DNA of 64,000 nucleotides, from the NCBI RefSeq assembly GCF_004920835.1, contig NZ_QFHO01000001.1, positions 62,001-126,000 on the forward strand. Direction: 5' to 3'. Position numbers and translations under genes: made by a program. This DNA is from Stenotrophomonas maltophilia (GTDB lineage Bacteria > Pseudomonadota > Gammaproteobacteria > Xanthomonadales > Xanthomonadaceae). The notes under the pieces were generated by a model. That model saw only the letters and a program-made list of their open reading frames with translations, searched no databases and had not been told where the DNA came from. Below are positions 35,282-43,183 of this stretch, in pieces. Numbering within the stretch: the stretch's first letter is position 1; each line of letters begins with the position of its first letter.

Positions 35282-36322
35282 ATGGATCGACGGCAGTTCC
35301 TGGCCACCCTGACCGCTACGGCGGCGTCCAGCGTCCTGCCCTCCGGGTGGGCCCTGGCCAGCCACAGCGAAGACTGGAAATGGCTGCAGGGCAACTGGCA
35401 TGTCCGGCACCAACGCCTCAAGGAGCGCCTGGCCGGCGATACCCGTTGGGAGTCCTTCACTGGCTCCAGCGCGGTCTGGCTGACCCTGGGCGGACTCGGC
35501 ACCATCGATGACAACGTCATGGCGCTGCCTTCGGGCCCCTACAGGGGCCTGGGCGTGCGTGCATTTGATCCGGTGTCTTCCATGTGGTCGATCTGGTGGA
35601 TCGATGGCCGCAACCCTGCCCACATCGAAGCCCCCGTGCGCGGCGCTTTCGAGGGCGATGCCGGTAGCTTCCGCGGCACCGACCGGATCGACGGGCGCCC
35701 GATCGACGTGTGGTTCCGCTGGCATGACATCCACGGCGAGGAGCCGTGGTGGGAACAGGCGTTCTCCGACGATGCCGGTGCGCATTGGGAAGTGAACTGG
35801 CGCAACTGGTTCCGCCGCACTGCTGCGACCCCCTCTCCACTTCCGAGGCTGCCGGATGCACCGGGTGATTTTGATTTCCTGGTGGGCCATTGGAACGTGC
35901 GCCATCGTCGCCTGCGCGCTCGGCTGACAGGCAGCGATGCTTGGGACGCGTTCAACGGCACCCTGCACAACTGGCCGGTACTGGGAGGCTTCGGCAACGT
36001 CGGTGACAATCTGATGGACGTACCTGGAGCGCCGCTGCGCGGCATGGGCATCCGCGCCTGGGATGCGGCTGAGCGGCACTGGCTGAGCTGGTGGCTGGAT
36101 GGCCGGGAGCCGACGCGGATCGGCGCGCCACTGCGCGGTGGTTTCGAGGCCGGAGTCGGCTGCTTCTTCGGCGAAGACCAGCACGACGGGCGAGCGATCC
36201 AGACGCGGGTGATCTGGTCACGCATCACACCGCGTTCGGCGCGCTGGGAACAGGCGGCCTCGACCGATGGTGGGCGCAGTTGGGAAACCAACTGGGTCAG
36301 CGATTTCGAGCGACAGGCATGA
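35282..36322 (+). CDS. exported protein of two tandem lipocalin-like (DUF1579-type) domains
   Basis: The 346-residue protein starts with a twin-arginine-like signal (MDRRQFLATLTATAASSVLP). The rest is an internal duplication: about residues 30-175 and 190-340 both contain a GxWxVRHxRLxxRL start, then LGGxGxxxDN, RGxGxRAxD, WxxWWxDGRxP and ending WExNW. This recalls small lipocalin-like beta-barrel proteins of unknown function (DUF1579 type); the family label is tentative. No catalytic motif is evident. It overlaps the next gene by ATGA, so the two exported proteins are co-translated. The divergent LysR gene may regulate them. Confidence 0.82.
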   Translation: MDRRQFLATLTATAASSVLPSGWALASHSEDWKWLQGNWHVRHQRLKERLAGDTRWESFTGSSAVWLTLGGLGTIDDNVMALPSGPYRGLGVRAFDPVSSMWSIWWIDGRNPAHIEAPVRGAFEGDAGSFRGTDRIDGRPIDVWFRWHDIHGEEPWWEQAFSDDAGAHWEVNWRNWFRRTAATPSPLPRLPDAPGDFDFLVGHWNVRHRRLRARLTGSDAWDAFNGTLHNWPVLGGFGNVGDNLMDVPGAPLRGMGIRAWDAAERHWLSWWLDGREPTRIGAPLRGGFEAGVGCFFGEDQHDGRAIQTRVIWSRITPRSARWEQAASTDGGRSWETNWVSDFERQA

Positions 36323-37200
36323 AGGCGCTACTGGCCGTGATGCTGCTGGTTTCTGCGTCGCCTCCCGCGTCTCCATCAAGGGTGCTGCAGATCGTCGGCC
36401 CCGGCGAACGCTTTGCCCCGGGCGTTGCCTCCACGCAGTACGACGAGATTCGACTGACCTTGAGCCCGGACGGAAAAACCGCACTGTGGTTCAGCCGCAA
36501 CCGGCCCGGAGGTCCGGGTGGGTATGACATCTGGGTCTCGCGCCACGACGGGCAGCGCTGGCGACCGGCGACGCCGGTCTCGTTCAACACGCCGGGACGT
36601 GAGTTCGATCCCGCGTTCTCCGCCAATGGCCGTGTGGTGTACTTCTGTTCGGATCGTGCAGGCGGCCAGGGCGGCGACGATCTGTATCGGGTCAGCATGG
36701 GTAGCGAGGGTCGATTCGGGGAGCCGGTCAATCTTGGCCCCGCAGTGAACAGCGCGGCCGATGAGTTCGCGCCAATGCTCTCGCCGGACGCAGGCACACT
36801 GCTGTTCTCCAGCGATCGTGCAGGCGGTGCGGGCGGCCATGACCTCTACGTCGCAGCGATGGTCCGTGGCGTGGCGCAGCCCGCGCGGCCGCTGCCCGGC
36901 GACCTCAACACCGCGGCACAGGAGTTCGATGCCACCTTCCTGGGCGACGGCCGAACGGTAGTGTTTGCCCGCGCTCTGGACTTCGGCAATGCACCGGTGC
37001 GCCAGTTCATTGCCTACGCTCGTGGGGGCCGTTATGACGCGGGCCATGCGTTGCCGGCCCCCTTGAACGAGGCCTCCGGCGACAGTTACGGCGCAATGCT
37101 CGATGGCTCGCAACCCGGCTCGTTGACCTATTCGGCGCGGCGCGCGGACGGCACAGGGCTGGATCTGTACCGCATCCGCTACCAGATGAAGCGCCCTTGA
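36319..37200 (+). CDS. exported PD40/TolB-type beta-propeller repeat protein
   Basis: The 293-residue protein starts at the ATG at 36319 overlapping the previous stop, with signal peptide MKALLAVMLLVSASPP. It carries several PD40-type repeats with the pattern LSPDGKTALWFSRNR, FSANGRVVYFCSDRAG, LSPDAGTLLFSSDRAGG and FLGDGRTVVFARA, each followed by a D-[IL]-[WY] strand, the repeat style of TolB-like beta-propellers. It probably binds a ligand or partner protein in the periplasm. Function unknown. Confidence 0.85.
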   Translation: MKALLAVMLLVSASPPASPSRVLQIVGPGERFAPGVASTQYDEIRLTLSPDGKTALWFSRNRPGGPGGYDIWVSRHDGQRWRPATPVSFNTPGREFDPAFSANGRVVYFCSDRAGGQGGDDLYRVSMGSEGRFGEPVNLGPAVNSAADEFAPMLSPDAGTLLFSSDRAGGAGGHDLYVAAMVRGVAQPARPLPGDLNTAAQEFDATFLGDGRTVVFARALDFGNAPVRQFIAYARGGRYDAGHALPAPLNEASGDSYGAMLDGSQPGSLTYSARRADGTGLDLYRIRYQMKRP

Positions 37201-37268
37201 CGGTGGATGTTGTCGATTTTCGCAGCCCCGGTTCGTCGAGAGAATGAACACCCCAGGAGAAAATGCAG

Positions 37269-37805
37269 ATGCCCCCCCATCAGTCCCTCGCCTGCGCCTG
37301 CGGCCAGGTCCGCCTGACCGCCACGGGCCAACCCATTGCCACCGTCGAATGCTGCTGCGACAGCTGCCGCAAGGTCGGCGCCATGCTGCAGTCGATGCCT
37401 CGAGCACCGGACGTACTGGGCCCGCATGGCCAGACGCTTTTCGTAATGCATCGCAAGGATCGCGTCAGCATCGATGCAGGACATCCCTTGCTGCGCGCGT
37501 TGCGGTTGTCCAGCAGGGGCGGCAGCCGCCGCGTCCTGGCGAGCTGCTGCAATACGCCGCTTTTCCTGGAGTTCAGCGGCGGCCATTGGCTGAGTCTGTA
37601 TGGCCTGTTGTGGCCAGCATCGACAAGACCCGCCGTGGAGATGCGGACGATGGTCAGTGATCTTCCTGATGCGTCTGTCCTTCCCGACGATGTGCCGAAC
37701 CTGAAAACCCGGTCACTGCGGTTCTATGCCCGGTTGATGAAGGCGTGGATCGCCATGGGCTTCCGCAGCCCACGCATCGACGTCGCCGGAGACAGCCATG
37801 TCTGA
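37269..37805 (+). CDS. GFA (CENP-V)-type zinc-binding protein
   Basis: The 178-residue protein begins MPPHQSLACACGQVRL; ATG 37269 has better spacing to AGGAGA than ATG 37263. Cys motifs CACG, ECCCDSCRKVG and ASCCNTPL match the zinc-ligand arrangement of the GFA family (glutathione-dependent formaldehyde-activating-like). The family fold is a small beta-structure with one or two zinc ions; real substrates are often unknown. It overlaps the next gene by 8 bases. Confidence 0.85.
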   Translation: MPPHQSLACACGQVRLTATGQPIATVECCCDSCRKVGAMLQSMPRAPDVLGPHGQTLFVMHRKDRVSIDAGHPLLRALRLSSRGGSRRVLASCCNTPLFLEFSGGHWLSLYGLLWPASTRPAVEMRTMVSDLPDASVLPDDVPNLKTRSLRFYARLMKAWIAMGFRSPRIDVAGDSHV

Positions 37806-38106
37806 GCCCGAGCGGATCGAGATCGAAAGCATCACCACGCCCGGTCACATCCAGCGCGTGGATCGCGCCAAGTATCTCGCCATGCGCCACGCCTTGCTCT
37901 GGAGCTTGCCTGCGCAACCGCCGGGCCTGACGGTTGCGCAGGCGAAACAGGCGCTGTTGCCGCACCTGCCCGCCTCCCTGTTCCCTGCTGGGGCCACCGC
38001 CGGTTGGTGGTTGAAGGCGGTGCAGCTGGACCTGGAAGCCAAGGGCGTGATCGAGCGCGTCGCGGGCAAGCCGTTGCGCCTGTTCAAGCACCTGCCGGCC
38101 GGCTGA
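37798..38106 (+). CDS. conserved small cytoplasmic protein, function unknown
   Basis: The 102-residue protein has no signal or membrane segment. It contains a winged-helix-like central part (TVAQAKQALLPHLP, then WWLKAVQLDLEAKGVIERV) and ends RLFKHLP. The overlap of 8 bases with the GFA-type gene supports translation. I do not assign a function; similar short proteins accompany many proteobacterial genes. Its stop codon abuts the stop codon of the convergent sigma-54 activator gene. Confidence 0.75.
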   Translation: MSEPERIEIESITTPGHIQRVDRAKYLAMRHALLWSLPAQPPGLTVAQAKQALLPHLPASLFPAGATAGWWLKAVQLDLEAKGVIERVAGKPLRLFKHLPAG

Positions 38107-39462
38107 TCAGCGCTGCGCAGGCAGTTCCAGCCGGTGCTTGCGGCACAGCCGATACACCGTGACCCGCGAGATCTGCATCTGCCGCGCGCATTCGGAGACG
38201 TTGTAGCCGGTCTGGCGCAGGGTCTGCAGCAGCACATCGCGCTCGGCCTGGCCGCGTGCGTCGTGCAGCATTGCACCCGGCAAGCTCGGGGCCGGTGCGC
38301 CCAGTTCCAGATCGCGCTCGCTGATCAGCTCGCCCTCGGCCATGATCGCCGCCCGCTGCACGCGATTGAGCAGTTCGCGTACGTTGCCGGGCCAGTCGAA
38401 GCGCCGCAGGGCCTGCAACGCTGCCGGGGCGAAGCCACGTGCGCGCACCGCATGGCGCAGGCGGAAGCAGCGCAGGAAGTGCTCGGCCAACAGCTGCACG
38501 TCGCCTCCGCGCTCGCGCAGCGGCGGCATCGGCAGCCGCAACACGTTGAGCCGGTAGTAAAGATCACTGCGGAACCGCCCCTGCGCCACCGCCTGCTCCA
38601 GCTCGACATGGGTCGCGGCAAGCACCCGCACATCGGCGCGCAGGGGCTGGCTGCTGCCGACACGCTCGAAGGTGCCCTCCTGCAGCACCCGCAGCAGGCT
38701 GGTCTGTGCTTCGGCGGGCAGGTCGCCCACCTCATCGAGGAAGACGGTGCCACCATGGGCCGACTCGAACACGCCAATCTGGCGCTTGTCGGCACCGGTG
38801 AAGGAACCGCGCTCGTGCCCGAACAGTTCCGATTGCACCAGGTTGGCCGGGATCGCACCGCAGTTGACCGCAATGAACCGCTTGCCGGCGCGACCTGACA
38901 GCGCGTGCAGTGCATGCGCTGCCAGCTCCTTGCCGGTGCCGGTCTCGCCGGTGACCAGCACCGGCAACTCCACCGGTGCGAACTTGTGCAGGACGGTACG
39001 CACCGCGTGCAGTGCCGGGCTCTCGCCGATCAGTGCACGTGGCGTGCTGCCATTGCACGCTTCATCCGGCGGCGGGTCGTCAGCATCGAACTGCTGGCGC
39101 ATTGCGCTGACCATGTCCTGCAACCCGAACGGCAACGTAAAACGTGCCAGGCAGCGCTGCAGCAACGGCAACCACGCGGGCGGAACGGCACCTGGACTCG
39201 GCGGCATTACCGCCAGCCACGGCAGGTGCTGATGTTGCTCGATCCACGGCAGCAGCAGTTGCAGCGCGGCTGCATCCAGGTGCCGTAGATCAAGCACGGC
39301 GAGCAAACGATCGCGTCCGCGCAGGCCGATCGCCATGGCCGGATCAGGATGGATGCTGCGCACATACCAGCCTGCCGCAGCCAGCGCACTGCGCTCGCTG
39401 GCCGACGGCTCACCAAACCACAGCACGCAACGTGATGTAGAAGCTTCCGGGACCGCTGCCAT
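38107..39462 (-). CDS. sigma-54-dependent transcriptional activator, probable regulator of the Fap-like operon
   Basis: This 451-residue activator has a non-canonical N-terminal domain (residues 1-130, shaped like a degenerate receiver but without the phospho-Asp site, recalling VpsR). The AAA+ domain follows: Walker A GETGTGKE (172-179), the sigma-54 contact loop GSFTGA (219-224, a variant of GAFTGA), Walker B GGTVFLDEVGDL, and the R-finger region. A Fis-type HTH lies at the C-terminus (SECARQMQISRVTVYRLCRKH). All elements for RNA polymerase-sigma-54 activation are present. It is transcribed away from a sigma-54 promoter 349 bases beyond its own start that feeds the Fap-like operon, so it is the obvious candidate activator. 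The N-terminal signal is unknown. Confidence 0.92.
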   Translation of the reverse strand: MAAVPEASTSRCVLWFGEPSASERSALAAAGWYVRSIHPDPAMAIGLRGRDRLLAVLDLRHLDAAALQLLLPWIEQHQHLPWLAVMPPSPGAVPPAWLPLLQRCLARFTLPFGLQDMVSAMRQQFDADDPPPDEACNGSTPRALIGESPALHAVRTVLHKFAPVELPVLVTGETGTGKELAAHALHALSGRAGKRFIAVNCGAIPANLVQSELFGHERGSFTGADKRQIGVFESAHGGTVFLDEVGDLPAEAQTSLLRVLQEGTFERVGSSQPLRADVRVLAATHVELEQAVAQGRFRSDLYYRLNVLRLPMPPLRERGGDVQLLAEHFLRCFRLRHAVRARGFAPAALQALRRFDWPGNVRELLNRVQRAAIMAEGELISERDLELGAPAPSLPGAMLHDARGQAERDVLLQTLRQTGYNVSECARQMQISRVTVYRLCRKHRLELPAQR

Positions 39463-39858
39463 GCTTCCCCCAGCATCCGGACACCGTCGGCGGACTGTCA
39501 GCCAATCACCGGCGTGCCACCCTCCGCCGAGACCTCTACGGCCACCGCGGCGGCCTTTGTTAGGCGGATCCTAGCGCTTCGCTAAACGGCAGCGCAATGA
39601 GCGCCGCGTCAAGGAATGCTCGGCTGAAGCCGCACCGTTGCAGTCCGCACCGACACCTGTAACAACAATGCGACAGTCCACCGGGCGCCTTGCCCTGCGG
39701 CGCTGGGCACGGCGCAATCGCAACATTTCTTCGACGTGCCTGTAACACCCAGGCAGCAGCGAAGCCTCGCACCGCGTCCGCCCCGTGTTGCCTGTTGGGC
39801 GTTCTGCAGTTGGCACGGTTGATGCGTGGTTCCGCCGCACCCATCGCGGGAGATCGGC
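39463..39858. other. 396-base divergent control region of the Fap-like operon
   Basis: It holds the sigma-54 promoter (39811-39825), two direct copies of CCTGTAACA at 39656-39664 and 39739-39747 (83 bases apart, close to eight helical turns, both preceded by CGAC), and a small inverted repeat TAGCG-CTT-CGCTA (39572-39584). The direct repeats lie about 150 and 70 bases before the -24 element, where enhancer sites for sigma-54 activators usually sit. Their use by the adjacent activator is inferred. Confidence 0.5.
39811..39825 (+). promoter_or_regulatory. sigma-54 (-24/-12) promoter of the Fap-like operon
   Basis: TGGCACGGTTGATGC matches the -24/-12 consensus TGGCAC-N5-TTGC with one mismatch and has the obligatory GG-N10-GC spacing (GG 39812-39813, GC 39824-39825). 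The expected start of transcription, near 39837, leaves a short leader to the ATG at 39859. Confidence 0.82.
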
Positions 39859-40392
39859 ATGGACGGTGTCACCCCAGTTCTTCGCAGAATCGCCCCTTCA
39901 GTGGCCGTCCTGCTGTTGCTGCTGCCGGGAATTGCGGCCGCATCGGGCGCCCGCCAAGGGGTGAAGCCGCAACCGGGCGAAATCGTCCTGTTACGCGACG
40001 TATCGGCACGTCCGGCCTATCGCATGGCGCCACCGGGGATGGCGTTGATTGCCGACCCGAAGCCGCAGCGCGAGATTGCCGCAGCGCTCGGCAGCGGTGG
40101 CTCCTCGACTGGCATGGACGAGCTCAGCGACGACGACTATGCCGGGATGGGTGCAGGCCACACGGCCATGGTCGCGGCGCCTGGCGGCACAACGGTAGAG
40201 CGCGTGACCCAACAGGCCCTGGGCGGCACCCTGGGGCGAGGCGGCGATGGCATGGTCGGCAGCAGCCTGGGCGGTGCCATGAGCGGCCCGCTGGGCGCGG
40301 TCGGCAGCAGTACCCGCGGTATCGCCGATACCGTGCGCGGCGCACTGGCCCAGTTCCCGCTGCAGGGCACTGCCCCGGCAGGTGGAAAATGA
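39859..40392 (+). CDS. first gene of the Fap-like operon, exported protein (FapA position)
   Basis: The 177-residue protein starts at the ATG at 39859 with GGGAGA upstream, and has a signal peptide (SVAVLLLLLPGIAAASG). The mature part is polar and glycine-rich in its second half, with LSDDDYAGMGAGHTAMV and a C-terminal TRGIADTVRGALAQFPL amphipathic segment. I do not recognise a family. Its place directly after the sigma-54 promoter and before repeat-bearing secreted proteins matches fapA in Pseudomonas fapABCDEF, but the sequence relation is not established. The stop overlaps the next start (ATGA). Confidence 0.75.
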   Translation: MDGVTPVLRRIAPSVAVLLLLLPGIAAASGARQGVKPQPGEIVLLRDVSARPAYRMAPPGMALIADPKPQREIAAALGSGGSSTGMDELSDDDYAGMGAGHTAMVAAPGGTTVERVTQQALGGTLGRGGDGMVGSSLGGAMSGPLGAVGSSTRGIADTVRGALAQFPLQGTAPAGGK

Positions 40393-41006
40393 AACGCCTG
40401 CGCTGGCTGCTGCTGTTGCTCGGCGCGACGCCGCTGGGCGCACTGGCCGATGACTACAGCGGCATGCTCGCCTACCTCAACGTCGCCCGCATCGACGGCA
40501 ACGCACTGGCCGGCGCCAGCGGTGCCATCGCCGTGAACCAGGCCGCCGGCGACCTCAACCTGCAGGCCAATCTGCGCGGCATTGCCCACGGCGGACTCGC
40601 CGACGTAGCCATCAGCGCCCAGCAGCTGCAGCGCGGCAACCGGGTGCTGTCGGCGCCGATGGAGGCGTCCGCGCTCATCGGCGGCAACGCGTTGGCCGGT
40701 GCCAGCGGCATCGCTTCGATCAACCAGGCCAGCGGCATCGCCAACACGACGCTCAACGTCGTCAGCGCGACGTTGGCTCGACAGGGCATACGCGAATCCG
40801 ACGACACGGCCCTGGCCGCCGAAGGTTCCGCGTTGGCAGGGGGGCGGGACGACGCCGGTCGCGGCGTTGCGACGGGGACCCGCAGCGCCGGTGTAGCCAG
40901 CACCGCACTGCGGGGATTCGACGGGGTCCTGCAACTCAATCAGATCGCGGGCAGCGGCAACGAGACAGCCAACGTGCTTGGCCTGGTCGTGCAGGACCGC
41001 CCGTGA
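40389..41006 (+). CDS. secreted repeat protein, FapB-like minor amyloid subunit
   Basis: The 205-residue protein begins with signal peptide MKRLRWLLLLLGATPLGALA. Three imperfect repeats follow: GNALAGASGAIAVNQAAGD (about 37-55), GNALAGASGIASINQASGI (about 98-116), and FDGVLQLNQIAGSG (about 178-191), each with a glycine-rich turn, an alternating V/I-N-Q strand and Asn/Gln ladder positions. Spaced Asn/Gln repeats in a small secreted protein upstream of a larger relative are what FapB looks like. ATGA overlap with the previous gene indicates coupled synthesis. Identification rests on layout and repeat character, not on a search. Confidence 0.78.
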   Translation: MKRLRWLLLLLGATPLGALADDYSGMLAYLNVARIDGNALAGASGAIAVNQAAGDLNLQANLRGIAHGGLADVAISAQQLQRGNRVLSAPMEASALIGGNALAGASGIASINQASGIANTTLNVVSATLARQGIRESDDTALAAEGSALAGGRDDAGRGVATGTRSAGVASTALRGFDGVLQLNQIAGSGNETANVLGLVVQDRP

Positions 41007-41049
41007 CAACCACCCAACCGATGCACCACCTGATGAGAGAGAGGGCACC

Positions 41050-42366
41050 ATGAAAGCGACCGTCAAACAGACCATGCTCGCCATGGCGATTGCCACTGCC
41101 TCGACCGCCGCTGCGGCCAATGGCTGGGACAACCAGAACGCCAATGCGAACATCAACCACAACCACACCGTCAGCGAAACCCGCAACGACACCCACAACC
41201 ATACCGACAACGACGTACGCAACCGCACCGTCAACGTCAATGTGCAGAAGCACAGCAACATCCAGGCCGACGAACGCAAGGAAAAGAACAACCACGGCGT
41301 CGACGTGAACCTGGAGAAGGACCTGCGCCTGAGCACCGACATCAACTTCTCCGGTGACCCGAACATCACCGGCGACATCGATCTAGACTCCGCCGCCATC
41401 GCGGTGATCGACAACCGGCAGTCGATCAGCAACAACGCCACCAGCAACAGCCTGGTCACCAATAGTGCCTCCATCGGCGACAGTGTCGGTGCCGGCGCTT
41501 CGGGCAACCTCGGCTTCAACGTGGTGTCCGGCGACAACAACGCCCAGGACAACGCCGCGTCGCTGTCCGCGGCCGATGCATCCTTCAGCTTCGGCATGGC
41601 CGATGCCGAAGTGTTCGTGAACCAGGCCGGCTTCGGCAACGCCACCATGAACTCCGGCGTCACCAACGCCGCGGGCCTCGGCGGCAACGCCTTCGGTGGT
41701 GCTTCGGGCAACATCGGCGTGAACATCGCCTCGGGCAACAACAACGAGCAGAAGAACGCGCTCGCGGCCTCGGTAGCGACCACCGCAGTGGCGCAGTCGA
41801 GCATCAGCTCCAACCAGGTCTCCACCGGCAACACGGTCAGCAACGCCGGCTTCGTGCAGTCCTACACGGACACCGTGCAGGTCGGCATGCGTGGCGGCGT
41901 CAGCGGCCTGACCCTGGCCTATGGCGCGGGCACCTACCGCGGCACCGGCAACGCCTACCAGATGGCCAACTACTACCTGGATACGTGGAATGGCGAGCTG
42001 CCGCACCCGGGTGGCAACAGCACCGGCCACATCGACCTGGACAACGAGATCCAGAACGCCACGATGAACCCCAACCGGCCGGGGGTGGGCGGCCTGGGCT
42101 TCGATACGCGTGAGAGCGGTACCAGCCAGTTCGTCGAACTGGGCGTGGCCGATCTGTACGCCAGCCTCAGCGGCACGGTCAGCACCACGCGCTGGGTGAA
42201 CGTCAACGCGACCAACACCTCGGCGTTGTCCGGCAGTGCCTTCTCTGGCGCCTCCGGCAACATCGGCGTGAACGTGGCGGCGGGCACCGGCAACCTGCAG
42301 GCCAACAGCCTGGCCCTGGCTGTCGCCCAGCCCAGCACCGGCGGCGGTGGTGGCAGCGGCGAGTAA
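41050..42366 (+). CDS. secreted repeat protein, FapC-like major amyloid subunit
   Basis: The 438-residue protein has signal peptide MKATVKQTMLAMAIATAS, an Asn/His-rich segment (residues 24-70), and three copies of a G-A-S-G-N-[IL]-G-[VF]-N motif at about residues 149, 217 and 400, each followed by an Asn/Gln-rich stretch such as SGNNNEQKNALA. Long linkers separate them, the pattern of FapC-type functional amyloid. It lacks the C-terminal CxxC seen in Pseudomonas FapC. Two strong hairpins follow the stop and may set its mRNA apart from downstream genes. Confidence 0.8.
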   Translation: MKATVKQTMLAMAIATASTAAAANGWDNQNANANINHNHTVSETRNDTHNHTDNDVRNRTVNVNVQKHSNIQADERKEKNNHGVDVNLEKDLRLSTDINFSGDPNITGDIDLDSAAIAVIDNRQSISNNATSNSLVTNSASIGDSVGAGASGNLGFNVVSGDNNAQDNAASLSAADASFSFGMADAEVFVNQAGFGNATMNSGVTNAAGLGGNAFGGASGNIGVNIASGNNNEQKNALAASVATTAVAQSSISSNQVSTGNTVSNAGFVQSYTDTVQVGMRGGVSGLTLAYGAGTYRGTGNAYQMANYYLDTWNGELPHPGGNSTGHIDLDNEIQNATMNPNRPGVGGLGFDTRESGTSQFVELGVADLYASLSGTVSTTRWVNVNATNTSALSGSAFSGASGNIGVNVAAGTGNLQANSLALAVAQPSTGGGGGSGE

Positions 42367-42375
42367 GCGCAACAC

Positions 42376-42445
42376 CCCGGCCGTCCGCCAATGGCCGGGT
42401 TCCCGGGAGCCCCTGTTCCTCCTCCCCCTTGGGACAGGGGCTCCC
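42376..42445 (+). other. two consecutive strong hairpins after the FapC-like gene
   Basis: Hairpin one pairs CCCGGCC (42376-42382) with GGCCGGG (42393-42399). Hairpin two pairs GGGAGCCCCTGT (42405-42416) with ACAGGGGCTCCC (42434-42445), a perfect 12-bp stem with a 17-base loop. They begin 10 bases after the FapC-like stop and end 20 bases before the C39 peptidase start. There is no U-run, so I favour partial termination or 3'-end protection of the upstream mRNA. Confidence 0.75.
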
Positions 42446-42465
42446 CCCTGCTGCCGGAGAACGTG

Positions 42466-43170
42466 ATGATCCGTTGCCGCCTCTCGATGCGCCTGCTGGC
42501 GATGCTGTTGCTGCTGGGTACCGCCTCCGCGTGCGCGGGCGAGGTGCGCTTCAGCGGCGTACTGCCCAATGGCGCGTTGCTGCAGCAGAAGGTGGAGAGC
42601 ATGCAGGAGCGACGCTACCGCAACGTGGTGCGCCAACACACCGATTACAGCTGCGGGGCCGCCGCACTGGCCACCATCCTGCGCCACGCCTACCACCTGG
42701 ATACCGACGAGGCGACGGTGATCGAGGGGATGATGGGGGTCTCCGATCCCGCACTGGTGGCCGAGCGCGGTTTTTCGCTGCTCGACATCAAGCGCTACGT
42801 GGAATCGCTGGGCATGCGCGGCCGCGGCTACCGTATCGACGAATCCCGTCTGCGCACCTTGCGCGTCCCCGGCCTGGTGCTGATGGACGTGCGCGGCTTC
42901 CGCCATTTCGTGGTGCTCAAGCAGGTCCGCAACGGCATCGTCGAGGTGGCCGACCCGATCCTTGGCAACCGCAGCCTGGCGCTGCCTGAATTCCTTGCGG
43001 CCTGGCCATCACGCGCAGTGTTCGTGGTGATCGGCAGCGACTTCGACCGCAACACCGCCCTGCTGCAACCCAGCGAACGGCCCAGTGCGCGCGCGCTGTA
43101 TGCGCGGCAGGGGCCCATCACCGATGCCGAACTGGTCGACTTCGGCTTCAGCCATGCCGACCTGTTCTGA
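42466..43170 (+). CDS. exported C39-family peptidase, FapD-like
   Basis: This 234-residue protein has a signal peptide (LLAMLLLLGTASACAG) and a papain-like C39 domain: catalytic Cys in HTDYSCGAAALATIL, His in GFRHFVVLK and Asp in VEVADPILGN. C39 peptidases usually cleave double-glycine leaders inside ABC exporters; stand-alone periplasmic versions occur as FapD in functional-amyloid operons. The start at 42466 has CGGAGA 7 bases upstream. Here it probably processes or helps export the two repeat subunits. Confidence 0.88.
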   Translation: MIRCRLSMRLLAMLLLLGTASACAGEVRFSGVLPNGALLQQKVESMQERRYRNVVRQHTDYSCGAAALATILRHAYHLDTDEATVIEGMMGVSDPALVAERGFSLLDIKRYVESLGMRGRGYRIDESRLRTLRVPGLVLMDVRGFRHFVVLKQVRNGIVEVADPILGNRSLALPEFLAAWPSRAVFVVIGSDFDRNTALLQPSERPSARALYARQGPITDAELVDFGFSHADLF

Positions 43171-43183
43171 AGGAGGTTCGACC

